A stretch of 64,000 nt of DNA from Bradyrhizobium murdochi (GTDB taxonomy: Bacteria > Pseudomonadota > Alphaproteobacteria > Rhizobiales > Xanthobacteraceae). The position numbers were made by a program, and so were the translations under genes. Location of the stretch: NCBI RefSeq assembly GCF_000472965.1, contig NZ_AXAU01000028.1:1-64000 (forward strand), written 5' to 3'. Shown here in pieces: positions 26,486 to 36,110 of this stretch (positions are counted from its first letter, which is position 1; each line of letters starts with the position of its first letter). The notes beneath the pieces were generated by a model. The model was not told where the DNA came from and searched no databases. It saw only the letters and a list, made by a program, of their open reading frames with translations.

Positions 26486-27478
26486 AGCGCTGGCGTAAAG
26501 CTGGCGCTGGAGCTCCTCGCCAATTAGCGCGCGATATCGCATGAAGGAATCGCACCACCGATCATGAATCCGTGGCGGGGACATCAAGCTCGCGATCGAG
26601 AGCGGCTGGCTTGTGATGCACGAATCCGGGAACCTTGACGTGGATGGCGCCTCCTGGGTCACATTTGGCGCGATTGACGCTTCCCCAGCATGTCTTTCAG
26701 TTCCGCTGCCTTCTTCATGCACCCTGCTCGTCGCCGGCCTTGGATAGCTTGCCGGCTTCGACGATCATTTGGGCGGCATGATCCCCGCCTCGAGGCTACG
26801 TTTGCCGGTGACTTTTTCCAGACGAGGTGAAGCAGGCTCCACAGCACGCGCCGTTGTTCCGGTGGTTTCTGGCGCACCGCTCTTTTGCCTTCCCGTTAGA
26901 CGCTCCTCTGCTTGGTCGCCGCCATTTTGGTTTCGCTCGTGCTCGCGCCCGTCTCCGCCGCGACGACTTTCTGTTCCAGTATTTTCAGTTCTTCGTTGCA
27001 ATCAGCAAACGCCGGCGCGCTCTACGAGCGCGCCCAACAACGCCTGCACCTGAAATTCGTCGCAAGTCGCATGATTGTCAATTGGAGGCGGCGGTTCCCG
27101 ACTGCCATTCTGCGACTTGCCATCCCTACCACCGATGGCTGTTGTTGCGCCTGCCTATCTGCAGCACGGTCGCGTTGCCATGCGTCGCGTCGCAGCAAGG
27201 AGAATCCTCATCTCGCGAATGCCTGGTGCGACGTCTCGTCGGCGTTCTTGCGGCCGATGTTGCTGGTTTGCAGCAGTTTTCGTTGACCGTTTTTCCAGGG
27301 GAACCGATATAAATCCACGTCAATCGTTTTGAAAATCGCCGACGGAGGGATCCGACCAACTGCGGGGTTTCTGATAAAAGCCTAAGGCTAGCAAGTTAAA
27401 GTTGAACGGTGCGGGAATACCCGGCGCAGATCATGACTGCTCAGGGGAATAGGGGCGCCGCTTAAGTCCGGAGCGGCC
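26486..27478. other. Decayed DNA before the polysaccharide locus
   Basis: On the minus strand between about 26,690 and 27,010, two frames fit together as a broken small protein (NEELKILEQKVVAAE, then after a shift IVEAGKLSKAGDEQG and MKKAAELKDMLGK). This is probably a relic of a small hypothetical gene. The remainder holds no supportable gene. Confidence 0.35.
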
Positions 27479-28049
27479 ATGTCGATAGTGCACGTAGCTG
27501 GACGGTTTGCAGCCTCGGTCGGTGCGTTTGAATACGTCGTTCGAGAGCTTCCCACGCGGCAAATGAAGTCGGATTTTGCGGCACGAGCAGTGATGCTTGA
27601 CCGCATCTTTTACACCGCCACGACCAGTGCGCGTTTGCCTGCCTATGAGGCCATTCAGGTCAAGCTGATAAGGATTTTGTGTTGGCAACGACCCCGATAT
27701 CCTGCCAGTGGCGCTGACATTTTCCACGTCCAAGCAACCGATTTATTCGCCAATTTTCTTGCCGTAACGAAAGCATCTCATCGCCGCAGATTGCCTGTAT
27801 CGACGCACGGCGGGCTCTTCCATACCTGTTTTGGTTCTTCCTTGGAACCGAACCGGTTTAGTGAAATCACACCGATGTCGGTGAGAGTTTACGCTTCGAT
27901 CGCCGCTGTGAGCCAAACCGACCACGAGCCCTTCAGCCATATTCGCCTCAGTGGTTCATTCTGCATCGAGAACGGGGCGAACATTCACAAGCTCGCGAAT
28001 ACGGCCGATGCGTTCGCTACGAAGGCAATGACTTGCGTGCGACGAGTGG
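27479..28049 (+). pseudogene. Family 4 glycosyltransferase remnant (N-terminal domain)
   Basis: The frame reads as the N-terminal domain of a GT4 mannosyl/glucosyltransferase: SIVHVAGRFAASVGAFEYVV (the usual GG of the donor-side loop is altered), then ADIFHVQATDLFANF, VSTHGGLFHT and IAAVSQTD, ending at CIENGANIHK. The C-terminal donor-binding domain is absent; the frame runs into a different glycosyltransferase fragment at about 28,040. A long open frame survives to 28,273 but its last third has no GT4 features. Confidence 0.7.
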
Positions 28050-28465
28050 ATGGTGGTCTCCGCGCTGGTAGAGCATCTTTCGCAGCACCAACTCGTGGGC
28101 GTTCAACACGGATCCGCCGATCTCAATTCGCCCGCTCTACTCCAACGCATTCGATCCGCAAGGCCGTACCTGCTGCTTGTTGCCTTAGGAAATCCGGCCC
28201 ACGAGCTTCGCCTTACGCGAAATATCGACGAGACCGGCTGCACGCTGGGCAACACTCTCGGAGGATTGCTTGATTGTATGGGCAGACGAACTTCTGCGCT
28301 CCGTTGTGGATTCGCTCGGCTCATTTGGAATGGCTCTACCGGCTCAGGTTGGAGCCTCGGCGTTCGGCTTCACGCTATCACGTAGGCGACTCTCTATTTT
28401 CTTGGGAGCATTGCGCTGTGATAGTCCGAAGCAAGAGGCGAGATCCGGTAGAATTGGAACAATAG
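28050..28465 (+). pseudogene. WecG/TagA/CpsF glycosyltransferase remnant (C-terminal part)
   Basis: The first frame has LVGVQHGSADLNSPALLQRI, ARPYLLLVALGNPAHEL and GNTLGGLLDCM, matching the family pattern (IVG.HHG, RPDILLVG.GSP.QE, GALFDF..G). A frameshift near 28,275 moves to WIRSAHLEWLYRLRLEPRR, the conserved C-terminus of WecG/TagA enzymes. The N-terminal half is missing. Together with the preceding fragment this is a decayed chimera. The fragment ends about 35 bases before the sugar transferase gene. Confidence 0.7.
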
Positions 28466-28500
28466 TGCCAGAACGAACTTGATTTTCGCCGGAGGCCAGC

Positions 28501-29922
28501 ATGCTACAATCAACTTTTTCTGGACCGGTGGCGAGTTCGAAGGAAATTGGTCAGAGCCACGACGATCGCCTCGCGCTCGCTGCAATGCTGGCCCTAACCG
28601 AAATGGCGGCCGTCGCAGTATCTACCTACCTAGCCTTTCTTGCATATCATCTAACTGTTTGGGGCGGACTGCCCGACACGATTTCGTACGGATGGATCTG
28701 CACGCAATTGGCGCTGATGTACGGCATAATCTGTCTGGCCGACAGACAATACGATCTTCATGGTGCGGAATGGAATCGGCAAGCGCTTCACCGAGGAGTG
28801 CTCGCATTGGCCTTAGCCTTTGTTTTCCTTCTCGCTCTCATGTTCATTAGTGGGACGGTCTTGAGCTACTCTAGGGGAACGTTCCTCGCGCAGTTGGCCA
28901 TCGCCTTACCAACGCAGATCATGATTCGAGCACTATTGTTGCACGCTATCGAAGCCGGCCGAAAAAGCGGCCGCTGGACCTCACCGGGCGTCGTGGTCCT
29001 AGTTTTCCCGGACGTCGAGAAACCGACCCTACTCCTCGAGCAATTATCATCCACGCAGGACGAGATACGCCAAGTTTATCGTCTAGACTCGACCAATATT
29101 TGGCTTCAGCTTCAAACGATCCTGCGCGACACTCGGACCCACCAATGTGAAGCGGTGTTGCTGCTCTTCCATTCAGACAATATGGACGCGGTTACTCGCG
29201 CAGTGGATATGCTGTCCGAAATGCCGGTTCGGATTCAACTTCTACCTGTTGGCATGCTGAATTTCATGCGCTGTAGCCGAATTGGATGCTTCGGCCATGC
29301 CTCCGTGTTCGAGAGCGCGTCAGGACCCGATTGGGTGATGGATCGCTTCCTCAAGCGGAGTTTTGATCTGTTTGTTGCTGCAGCCGCCGGCCTCTTACTC
29401 ATGCCGCTGATACTGATGGTGGCCGCGTTGATAAAATTGAGTTCGCGAGGTCCCGTTCTGTTTAAACAAACTCGCCATGGTTATAACAATAAGCCCATAA
29501 CGGTTCTAAAGTTTCGCACGATGGTAGCGGGCCAAGCGATTGCTCGTCAGGCAACCCGGGATGATCCTAGAGTCACGCGCGTAGGACGGATATTGCGGCG
29601 AACGAATATCGACGAACTCCCTCAGCTCTTCAATGTCATCCGGGGGGACATGTCGATTGTCGGACCACGTCCTCACGCCGTCTGGCACAATCAAATGTTT
29701 GAAGGTCAGATCGCCCGCCTATCTCGACGTCATAACGTCAAGCCAGGCATTACGGGCTGGGCTCAGGTAAATGGGCTCCGTGGTGAGACCGACACTTTCG
29801 AAAAAATGCGCGCCCGTGTGGAGCACGATCTGTACTACATTGATAATTGGTCTTTTGGCTTCGATCTAAAAATTGTCGTGATGACTATATTTTCAAAGAA
29901 AAGCTATGAGAATGCCTACTAG
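28501..29922 (+). CDS. Polyprenyl-phosphate sugar-1-phosphate transferase (ExoY/WcaJ type)
   Basis: A 473-residue membrane enzyme that starts polysaccharide repeat-unit synthesis by moving a sugar-1-phosphate from a nucleotide sugar to undecaprenyl phosphate. Four N-terminal membrane segments (about 25-160) and a central nucleotide-binding-like domain precede the catalytic domain (about 283-473): KRSFDLFVAAAAGLLLMP membrane hairpin, LFKQTRHGYNN, LKFRTM, IDELPQLFNVIRGDMSIVGP and KPGITGWAQVNGLRGET. The long form is the WcaJ/PssY type. It lies alone on the plus strand after two glycosyltransferase relics. The start is the first ATG after the relic. Confidence 0.93.
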   Translation: MLQSTFSGPVASSKEIGQSHDDRLALAAMLALTEMAAVAVSTYLAFLAYHLTVWGGLPDTISYGWICTQLALMYGIICLADRQYDLHGAEWNRQALHRGVLALALAFVFLLALMFISGTVLSYSRGTFLAQLAIALPTQIMIRALLLHAIEAGRKSGRWTSPGVVVLVFPDVEKPTLLLEQLSSTQDEIRQVYRLDSTNIWLQLQTILRDTRTHQCEAVLLLFHSDNMDAVTRAVDMLSEMPVRIQLLPVGMLNFMRCSRIGCFGHASVFESASGPDWVMDRFLKRSFDLFVAAAAGLLLMPLILMVAALIKLSSRGPVLFKQTRHGYNNKPITVLKFRTMVAGQAIARQATRDDPRVTRVGRILRRTNIDELPQLFNVIRGDMSIVGPRPHAVWHNQMFEGQIARLSRRHNVKPGITGWAQVNGLRGETDTFEKMRARVEHDLYYIDNWSFGFDLKIVVMTIFSKKSYENAY

Positions 29923-29954
29923 CAACGCCAAGAGCGCTGCGAATGGCGGCAACA

Positions 29955-30167
29955 CTATCTTCTCGGGAGCCGGAGTAGCTGACCAACGAGATAGCCGACC
30001 TGCAGCGCACATGCCGTACCGACGCTAGCCAGAAGAGAGTGCATGAGAGTTGACTCGCTACTCAAATCGTAAAGTAACGAAACCGCGGCACAGACTATGC
30101 TCGCCACGGTTGCAGCCAAAATATTAAAGCGCGCCAAGTACACACCCAAGACGAAGCTGACGATCAT
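29955..30167 (-). CDS. Small membrane protein, ExoX-like C-terminus
   Basis: A putative 70-residue protein with two hydrophobic segments (MIVSFVLGVYLARFNILAAT region, and SLLASVGTACALQVGYLVG). The C-terminal segment resembles the ALQVGYF motif of small rhizobial exopolysaccharide repressors (ExoX/PsiA type) that act on the ExoY-type transferase, whose gene converges on it here. The start is uncertain: the frame is open far upstream and there is no strong ribosome site. The functional link is an inference. Confidence 0.45.
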   Translation of the reverse strand: MIVSFVLGVYLARFNILAATVASIVCAAVSLLYDLSSESTLMHSLLASVGTACALQVGYLVGQLLRLPRR

Positions 30168-30709
30168 TAAGCCGACCACTGAGGGCTCCGGACCTAGGAT
30201 GATTCGCAATTCGCGATGCAGTTTGGATGATAGAAGGTGCGAGCAGCACGACGACCAGCCAGGTTTTGGCACAACCAAAACGTGCATCCCCTGCGGCAGC
30301 GCGGGTCGCCTGCGGGCGAATGCATTGCTCCAGTAGCCAAACCTTAAGTAGCGCGCTTCGAACTGTCTGAAGTGCCAACTGCACCGACCTATTGCTGTCC
30401 CCAGCTCCTGGCGAGCTATAGCAACAAACGCAGTGCTTCCGCAATTGGAGGTTGGCTCGTATCCACTGGGTTCGAAGTATGTGCATTCGCGCGGGTGAAG
30501 CGGTTGAGGCAGCGTCCGATGGTCCGGTTGCGATGCAATGCCGCCAGGAAGGTCATGGTGCGAGCGGCCGTGAGGGACCTTGGCCAAGAGCCTGCGGCCG
30601 CGTGGCGCGCAGCTCTGCAACGGGGCCATGTCGATCCTAGTCCAGGTCACGTCGATGAAGATCAAGCGCACAGGTCCGATGCGCCTTTCTATTGGATCCA
30701 CACTATCGA
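30168..30709. other. Unassigned DNA downstream of the aminotransferase gene
   Basis: An open minus-strand frame crosses this stretch, but its predicted protein is rich in Arg, Pro, His and Cys and has no domain features; a second frame has a hydrophobic stretch (WLVVVLLAPSI). Probably decayed coding sequence. Confidence 0.35.
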
Positions 30710-31939
30710 TCAAAGGAATCGAACTGAGTGGCTCGGGATCAATGTCAACAGAAACTGGCTCAGTCTTTCAGCATATGCGGGCGTCACACGCGTGTGCGTT
30801 GGCAGGGTAATGATAGACCGCACCAACTCCGAAACATTAGTGGTACGGCCCGGTATATCGGTGAACATCTCCATTTCATGGACATTCGGGTAAAGTGACA
30901 AAGCTACGTCGTAATTATTGGCTAGCAACGCCCTGTAGATCTCATCTCGCGAATTGCGACCGACGATGATCGGATAATTGACGAATCCAGCCTCCGCGCG
31001 ACATTCTTCAGGTGTCTCAGCCGATACACTAATCTGGCGAAAATAACGATCATAAACCGCAGCGATCGAGCGACGGTGGTTAAGTATGTCTGCGATATCG
31101 CTAAATTTTCGGCTCCACTCACCTAAGGCAGCGAGGGCCGGGCGGCTAGTAATCGTGTCGTCCAGACTAGCCGTCTCAATGCGTGACAAAGGAAGGACGT
31201 CGACAATCTCGCCCGACTCAATAATTGAGCGCCGCAATGTAAAAAACAACGGAAACACCAAGCGACTCGTGACAAAGCGGTACGTTAGAACTTTTTCTGC
31301 TTGGAATCGATACTGCCAGAACCTCAGTCGCGGCCAAGTTTCAACTTCAGCTTCGATAGCCGTTGCAATCTCTCCAGGAGGCATCACTATCGCTCCGCCC
31401 CAAAAAAAATTTAGTATCTTAAATCCCGAGAAACTGAACACGCTTGCTTCGCTGATGGTACCGATTGGCTTGCCTTCGATACTGGCGCCCAAAGATATGG
31501 CGCAGTCATCGAAGAACTTCACGCCTCTGGAGCGACAGAGGTCAGCTATCGCATTCGTTTCCGCTTGGGGGACGTGATAGTGAGTGACCAGAACACACGC
31601 GGTCCGCTCATCGATGAGCGACCTGAGGTGGCCAAAATCAACGTTGGTCGAATTGGGACGAAAGTCGACGAAAACTGGCTCGCCCCCTCCAAACTTCACC
31701 ATGTTAATGACGTCAGGTATAGTGTACGGCGACATAATTACGTTGCGCCGCGTTTCTGTAACGACCTGCTTGACCAATATAAAGATTCCGGAGCGGGCTC
31801 GCCCTAACGGTATTATGGCGCTTCCTCCACTCAACAGAGAATTCAGTCTAAATCGAAAAGCTTGATCGGCCTCTTGATCGGACTTACGCCAACAAGAGAT
31901 ATATCGAATTTGATAGATGATTTGATGCGGTATTTGCAT
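30710..31939 (-). CDS. DegT/DnrJ/EryC1 family aminotransferase
   Basis: A 409-residue PLP enzyme of the sugar aminotransferase family. The PLP-ring Asp is in FFDDCAISLGA (D145) and the Schiff-base Lys in SFSGFKILNFFWGG (K174), so catalytic residues are intact. Family members transfer an amino group to keto sugars bound to nucleotides. The N-terminus has an extra 20-30 residues and the GTDAL-type glycine motif is altered (SGGSAIIPLGRARSG), so this is a divergent member. It probably makes an amino sugar or similar precursor for the polysaccharide. It is downstream of the AKR gene on the same strand, 156 bases away. Confidence 0.85.
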   Translation of the reverse strand: MQIPHQIIYQIRYISCWRKSDQEADQAFRFRLNSLLSGGSAIIPLGRARSGIFILVKQVVTETRRNVIMSPYTIPDVINMVKFGGGEPVFVDFRPNSTNVDFGHLRSLIDERTACVLVTHYHVPQAETNAIADLCRSRGVKFFDDCAISLGASIEGKPIGTISEASVFSFSGFKILNFFWGGAIVMPPGEIATAIEAEVETWPRLRFWQYRFQAEKVLTYRFVTSRLVFPLFFTLRRSIIESGEIVDVLPLSRIETASLDDTITSRPALAALGEWSRKFSDIADILNHRRSIAAVYDRYFRQISVSAETPEECRAEAGFVNYPIIVGRNSRDEIYRALLANNYDVALSLYPNVHEMEMFTDIPGRTTNVSELVRSIITLPTHTRVTPAYAERLSQFLLTLIPSHSVRFL

Positions 31940-32095
31940 TTCCGTTTTGGACCTTAAGCGCCGCGCTCGCGTGCCAGCTCAATCCGTCCTATCGGTAGAA
32001 AAGCCGTCTATTACAAAAATACCTCGCAGTGGACGAAATAGAATCGAGAGCCCAGAAGGTCTGCGACCAGGGCGAGATCGGCTACGATAGCCCCT
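31940..32095. other. Short intergenic gap between AKR and DegT genes
   Basis: A 156-base gap that is clearly richer in A and T than its flanks. Nothing specific is recognised in it. Confidence 0.3.
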
Positions 32096-33055
32096 CTATC
32101 TGTTTCTTAGAAGTGAATGGACCTTGGCTGCGAGTTCTGGTGTCGGGCTTTTCGCCGCAAGTGAACAATTGTGTTCGATATGCCGCGCGCTAAACATCGA
32201 TGTTATTACCACACCATCCGGATTGTTAGAGAACGCAAAATGCAACAAGAGATCCGCTACAATCTCCGTTGCACTGGGATCGTACTCCTGAAGCCAGAAC
32301 TTGAGAGTTTCTGATGCTCGGGACGACAGCATAGATATTTCGTTCGAGTTCTCTGTCCCGAATACGCCATGCGTGACAAACTGAGGTCGCCTATCGCTTG
32401 GCAGCTCAGAACGCAATCTAGCGGCGACTCTATTATGCGGTGCATCCTGAAACTGCGCATAGTCGACGCGGAGGCGTCGGGATACTGACGCGATAATGCT
32501 GTCGGGCCGCCCGGCAATAGAAATTGCTCGGATAAGTCCGCGGTCCAGTAACCGCTCGAGCACATCAAAAATGCGCTTATCTGCTGCCTCCTCCGGCGTT
32601 GGCTCGTGAAGTGCCAAGACGTCGACATGATCGGTCCGCAATGATCGTAGGCTCTGCAGAAGGGACGCTTCGATCAGGTCTGGATGAATGGCTGTACGGC
32701 GGGGAAACTTACGAGCGTGCCTTACAACCGAACGTGCAGCCGGAATGCCCGACACGACAGTTCGCGCTAAAGGCCGTAAGAGGCGCTGTGACAAAGAAAG
32801 GCTAGGACGCGCAATGCCAACTTTGGTGCAAATAATAACTCTATCGCGCTGACCTTGCAGGCAACTGCCAAGTAGCTCCTCAGCCTGTCCATCCCCGTAT
32901 GAAGGGGCAACGTCAAACCACCTCACGCCGTAATCGAGAGCCATTTCTACGGCTCGGCGACCGCCGCTTGGCGAAATCCGAGAGCCAAGGGACGCGCACC
33001 CGAAGCCTATTGCCGACACGTTGCGTCCCAGCGCTTTTGAATAGACCTGTCTCAT
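32096..33055 (-). CDS. Aldo/keto reductase (first copy)
   Basis: A 319-residue AKR superfamily enzyme, NAD(P)H-dependent, acting on carbonyl groups. The catalytic tetrad is complete: D48 and Y53 in WFDVAPSYGDG, K78 in CTKVG and H150 in LALHEP. The start overlaps the stop of the GMC oxidoreductase gene by four bases, so the two are coupled. A second GMC-AKR pair lies at 44,879-47,483 and shares the unusual KVGIARP segment and the following Arg/Pro-rich insertion. The pair probably oxidises and then reduces a sugar position during precursor or polymer modification. Confidence 0.92.
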   Translation of the reverse strand: MRQVYSKALGRNVSAIGFGCASLGSRISPSGGRRAVEMALDYGVRWFDVAPSYGDGQAEELLGSCLQGQRDRVIICTKVGIARPSLSLSQRLLRPLARTVVSGIPAARSVVRHARKFPRRTAIHPDLIEASLLQSLRSLRTDHVDVLALHEPTPEEAADKRIFDVLERLLDRGLIRAISIAGRPDSIIASVSRRLRVDYAQFQDAPHNRVAARLRSELPSDRRPQFVTHGVFGTENSNEISMLSSRASETLKFWLQEYDPSATEIVADLLLHFAFSNNPDGVVITSMFSARHIEHNCSLAAKSPTPELAAKVHSLLRNR

Positions 33056-34728
33056 GGAGCAAGACGATGTTTGCTGCTGCCCGCAACCCTTTCCCTGGCT
33101 ATTTGACCTGCGAGATGAGCCGACAATCTGAAACCCAGAGCCACCATGGGAAATGTTGGATTAGCTTGGCCGGTTGAAGAAAACACCGAACTGGACGCAA
33201 TGTACAAATTTTCAAGGTCGTGCGTGCGGCAATCAGTGTTCACAACACTTTGCTGAGGATCAAAGCCCATGCGCGTGCCTCCGATTTGATGAAAGCCATC
33301 CTTTGCCTGGCGAAGCACATGCTTAACGCGAGACTCCGCTCCGTGTTCACCGAATTCGAGATAGCCCAACCCTGACTGCCTCAAGGCTGCGTCAAGAATT
33401 GAATGAGCTCTGACGACGCTTTGTGCATCCGCTTCGCTAAAACGAAGTCGGACGCGCAAGTATGGCAAGCCAAATGCGTCAGACCTGGAGCTCAACATGA
33501 CTCGCGAGTTCGGATTTGGCGATTGCTCGGCATGGTAGTGAAGAGCGTATCGCCCGCGCTCGTTGAACAATAGAAAGCCTGGTTTCCTCGGAGTGCTAAA
33601 GTATCTCTGATTCAGAATGCGTACAATACTCGCCCACGTTGCTACAGGCTGCAACAACACATTTCTAAGGTGTTGAAACCACCGATAAGGTGCTGGGCCT
33701 AGGTGACTGATCCGTACGCCTTCCGATGCAAGTAAGCGTCCTAAGATCGGAGTTGCCAACGCGAGCCACGCAAGTGATAGTACGCCGTCACGATGGTCGG
33801 CAGAATGGAATGGTGGGTTGTCTGCATAAAGCGCGATATTGAGAAGCTCCTCGCGTCGTTGGACCTCCGGAGGAAATGTAAAGCGCCTGCGCACGAAGAC
33901 GCCTGAATCGAGGAAATAGTCGTGGGCGGCAAAATGGGCGGGGTCGCCCAGGACCAAGTTGGCTATCTTGCCGGAAATATGGCCTGAATAATACCGCCCC
34001 AACGGTCCGTCAGGTCCTCCAAAGAGCTTCGGGAACTTGCATTGCGTCCACAGCAGAAGACGTGTTGTTTCCAGACCGCCGCAAGCGAGAACGATGTATC
34101 TAGGCGAGATGGCGATCGATTTCTCCCGACTGCGAACGGTCAAGCGGCTGACGTGTCGAGCATCCTCCGAGACGTGAATTTCGGTTACGGTCGTTTCGGC
34201 AACTAATACAATGTCTTTCGAGGTGGCAAGCTGCTCGCGATGGCGCTTGCTTACATCCTTTTCAGGCGTCCATCGTTCTAGATCTTCAAATCGCACGCCT
34301 TCCAATCGCCCCCATGGCGGAATCGGCGCAATAAAGTCCGCGGGCGCGACACCAAAGAACTCAGCGGCATTATCATAGCAGATTGCCAATTCTGCGTAAG
34401 AAATAGGCCAGCTCGCTTCTACGAAAGCTCGTTTCGCAAAATCAATTTCGTCGAGGGGCGTGCACCTGCCTCCCCACCATTTCGAGGCTCCACCAAGAGC
34501 ACGGCAGATAGCCAGATGCGGGGCCGCATGCGTCTCCAAGTCAATGTCATGTCCGGTGCTGAGGCCAGCAAAAAAAGCGTCGACCTTATCCTTTCCTGAT
34601 TCCAGAAGGAGAACCGAGAGCCCACGCTCCTCGCAAGCAAGCGCAACCGCGATACCTGCCGGTCCACCGCCCACAACGCAGACGTCGCGGTTTGCAAGTG
34701 AAGCAAGCTCGGAGAAATATCCGAACAT
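33052..34728 (-). CDS. GMC family FAD-dependent oxidoreductase (first copy)
   Basis: A 558-residue flavoprotein. The FAD Rossmann motif is VCVVGGGPAGIAVAL near residue 16, followed by GGASKWWGGRCTPL. The C-terminal domain keeps the active-site pattern HQIGGTRMGFD and TGQANPTFPMVALG. I chose the ATG at 34,728, which overlaps the stop of the polymerase gene (TAATG); the open frame continues upstream without FAD-family similarity. GMC enzymes oxidise alcohols, including sugars. Here it is coupled with an aldo/keto reductase and a polymerase gene, so a polysaccharide substrate or precursor is likely. Confidence 0.92.
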   Translation of the reverse strand: MFGYFSELASLANRDVCVVGGGPAGIAVALACEERGLSVLLLESGKDKVDAFFAGLSTGHDIDLETHAAPHLAICRALGGASKWWGGRCTPLDEIDFAKRAFVEASWPISYAELAICYDNAAEFFGVAPADFIAPIPPWGRLEGVRFEDLERWTPEKDVSKRHREQLATSKDIVLVAETTVTEIHVSEDARHVSRLTVRSREKSIAISPRYIVLACGGLETTRLLLWTQCKFPKLFGGPDGPLGRYYSGHISGKIANLVLGDPAHFAAHDYFLDSGVFVRRRFTFPPEVQRREELLNIALYADNPPFHSADHRDGVLSLAWLALATPILGRLLASEGVRISHLGPAPYRWFQHLRNVLLQPVATWASIVRILNQRYFSTPRKPGFLLFNERGRYALHYHAEQSPNPNSRVMLSSRSDAFGLPYLRVRLRFSEADAQSVVRAHSILDAALRQSGLGYLEFGEHGAESRVKHVLRQAKDGFHQIGGTRMGFDPQQSVVNTDCRTHDLENLYIASSSVFSSTGQANPTFPMVALGFRLSAHLAGQIARERVAGSSKHRLAP

Positions 34729-36110
34729 TAGCTCGCCTTTGTTGCGGGAGAAGCGTGCGCCCAGCCAACCGTAAGGGCGGCGATGACAAACAGGGGCGTC
34801 CACGCCGGAGCAATCACGACGGCTCCCATGGTTTGCCCCATAAGTGTCGCTCCGAGCAGCACAAAGCCAATTTCGCTCACGCCCAATTCCGCCAGCGCAA
34901 ATGCCATGATGGCGACCACGATCGCGCCGCCGAGAATGCCAAATGAAATCCAAAACTGCCAAAACGAGTTTGTGAGTAGATGACTTGCCTTGCCCTCTCT
35001 GAAATTGAGGCCCATGCCCCGAACGCTGTCGACGTCCGCTGCGTCGATACCCGCGATCATGTTTTCGATGACGGGCGAGAACGCGTCTATTGCGTAAGGT
35101 GTCATTTCCGCGTCACCTCCCAATCCGAAACCAAAGAAAGGACTGGTGTCGGCCATGCTGGACGCAAGACGGTACGGTCCAATCTGACGAGAGTAGAAGC
35201 TGTCTCCCTTGACTATGTTCTCGATCAATCCTCCGAACTCGTCGGCGGCATGCATGAGCAGCGAGGTCGAGGCGATGACCACGATGAAGCAGGCAAACAG
35301 TGATGCCGATTTGATCAATCGCACGCCGGGATTAGGGCTTCTTCTCAATCGGTCAACGATCAACCCGATCACGCAGATGGTGACGGCATAGAATATGGTG
35401 GGCGAGCGAATTACAAAAACCGCAGATGCGGTCAGCAGTGAAGCGACAACAAGTCGTCTGATCCCAAACCTGTCCACATCGGCGAGAAGCCATCCGCACA
35501 GCGAAAGGCCCCAGAAAATGCCTACGAGCGAAGGTTCCGAAGCAAAGACACTTGGTCGCACGGCACCGTAAAGCGCCAAGTCTCGTGTCGTGTCGTCGTA
35601 ATACTCCCGATGAATCACGGAGCGGACTGCGTCGACAAACGGTCTCAGCCCGAAATATACCTCCAATGTCGCGACTATCAGCATGAAGACGGCCACAGAC
35701 AGGAACAGGCGGGAAATCGTTCGGGAGTGTAACGAAGATAATCCGAGAAAAAGTCCGTAGTTGGTGATGAGGGCCACGTATAGTTGGGCTAGCGAGAGCA
35801 GGCGACGTGACGGGTCGACCGCGTACGGGATCGACAAAGCGAAGAACGCCACGGTTGCCGTCAATAGAAGGAAGGCGGCGATGACCAACCCGGTCGAGAG
35901 CCGCCGCGACTCGAGACAGATCAGAGCGAGAGATGTTGCGAACGCCGCCACATAGGGGAACAGAAGACTTCCTGAGACCGAAAGATGGATGGACAGCAGG
36001 AGCGAGAGTAGCGCGACAACGCATAACACTACGCGGAGATGCGTTCCGCCGAGACGACCGATGGTTGTCGCGCGTGGTGGCGCTCGAGCGTGCATGTGCC
36101 TTTCCGGCAT
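34728..36110 (-). CDS. O-antigen ligase/Wzy-like polysaccharide polymerase
   Basis: A 460-residue inner-membrane protein with about ten to twelve hydrophobic segments and a large periplasmic loop between roughly residues 280 and 390 (IGPYRLASSMADTSPFFGFG then HLLTNSFWQFWISFGILGG). This is the O-antigen ligase/Wzy layout, where the loop joins repeat units. No strict motif confirms substrate. It heads a minus-strand operon with GMC, AKR and probably DegT genes. Two nearby ATGs exist (36,110 and 36,095); I kept the first. Confidence 0.8.
   Translation of the reverse strand: MPERHMHARAPPRATTIGRLGGTHLRVVLCVVALLSLLLSIHLSVSGSLLFPYVAAFATSLALICLESRRLSTGLVIAAFLLLTATVAFFALSIPYAVDPSRRLLSLAQLYVALITNYGLFLGLSSLHSRTISRLFLSVAVFMLIVATLEVYFGLRPFVDAVRSVIHREYYDDTTRDLALYGAVRPSVFASEPSLVGIFWGLSLCGWLLADVDRFGIRRLVVASLLTASAVFVIRSPTIFYAVTICVIGLIVDRLRRSPNPGVRLIKSASLFACFIVVIASTSLLMHAADEFGGLIENIVKGDSFYSRQIGPYRLASSMADTSPFFGFGLGGDAEMTPYAIDAFSPVIENMIAGIDAADVDSVRGMGLNFREGKASHLLTNSFWQFWISFGILGGAIVVAIMAFALAELGVSEIGFVLLGATLMGQTMGAVVIAPAWTPLFVIAALTVGWAHASPATKAS

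Noticed and set aside
27479..28273. An intact 264-residue glycosyltransferase
   Set aside because: Only the first about 190 codons look like GT4; the rest is the wrong frame over a WecG-like fragment.
29955..30713. A 252-residue minus-strand protein
   Set aside because: Only the last 70 residues look like a real membrane protein; the rest has unnatural composition.
34729..34962. N-terminal extension of the first GMC oxidoreductase
   Set aside because: It overlaps the polymerase gene; the FAD motif needs only the 34,728 start, which is coupled by TAATG.
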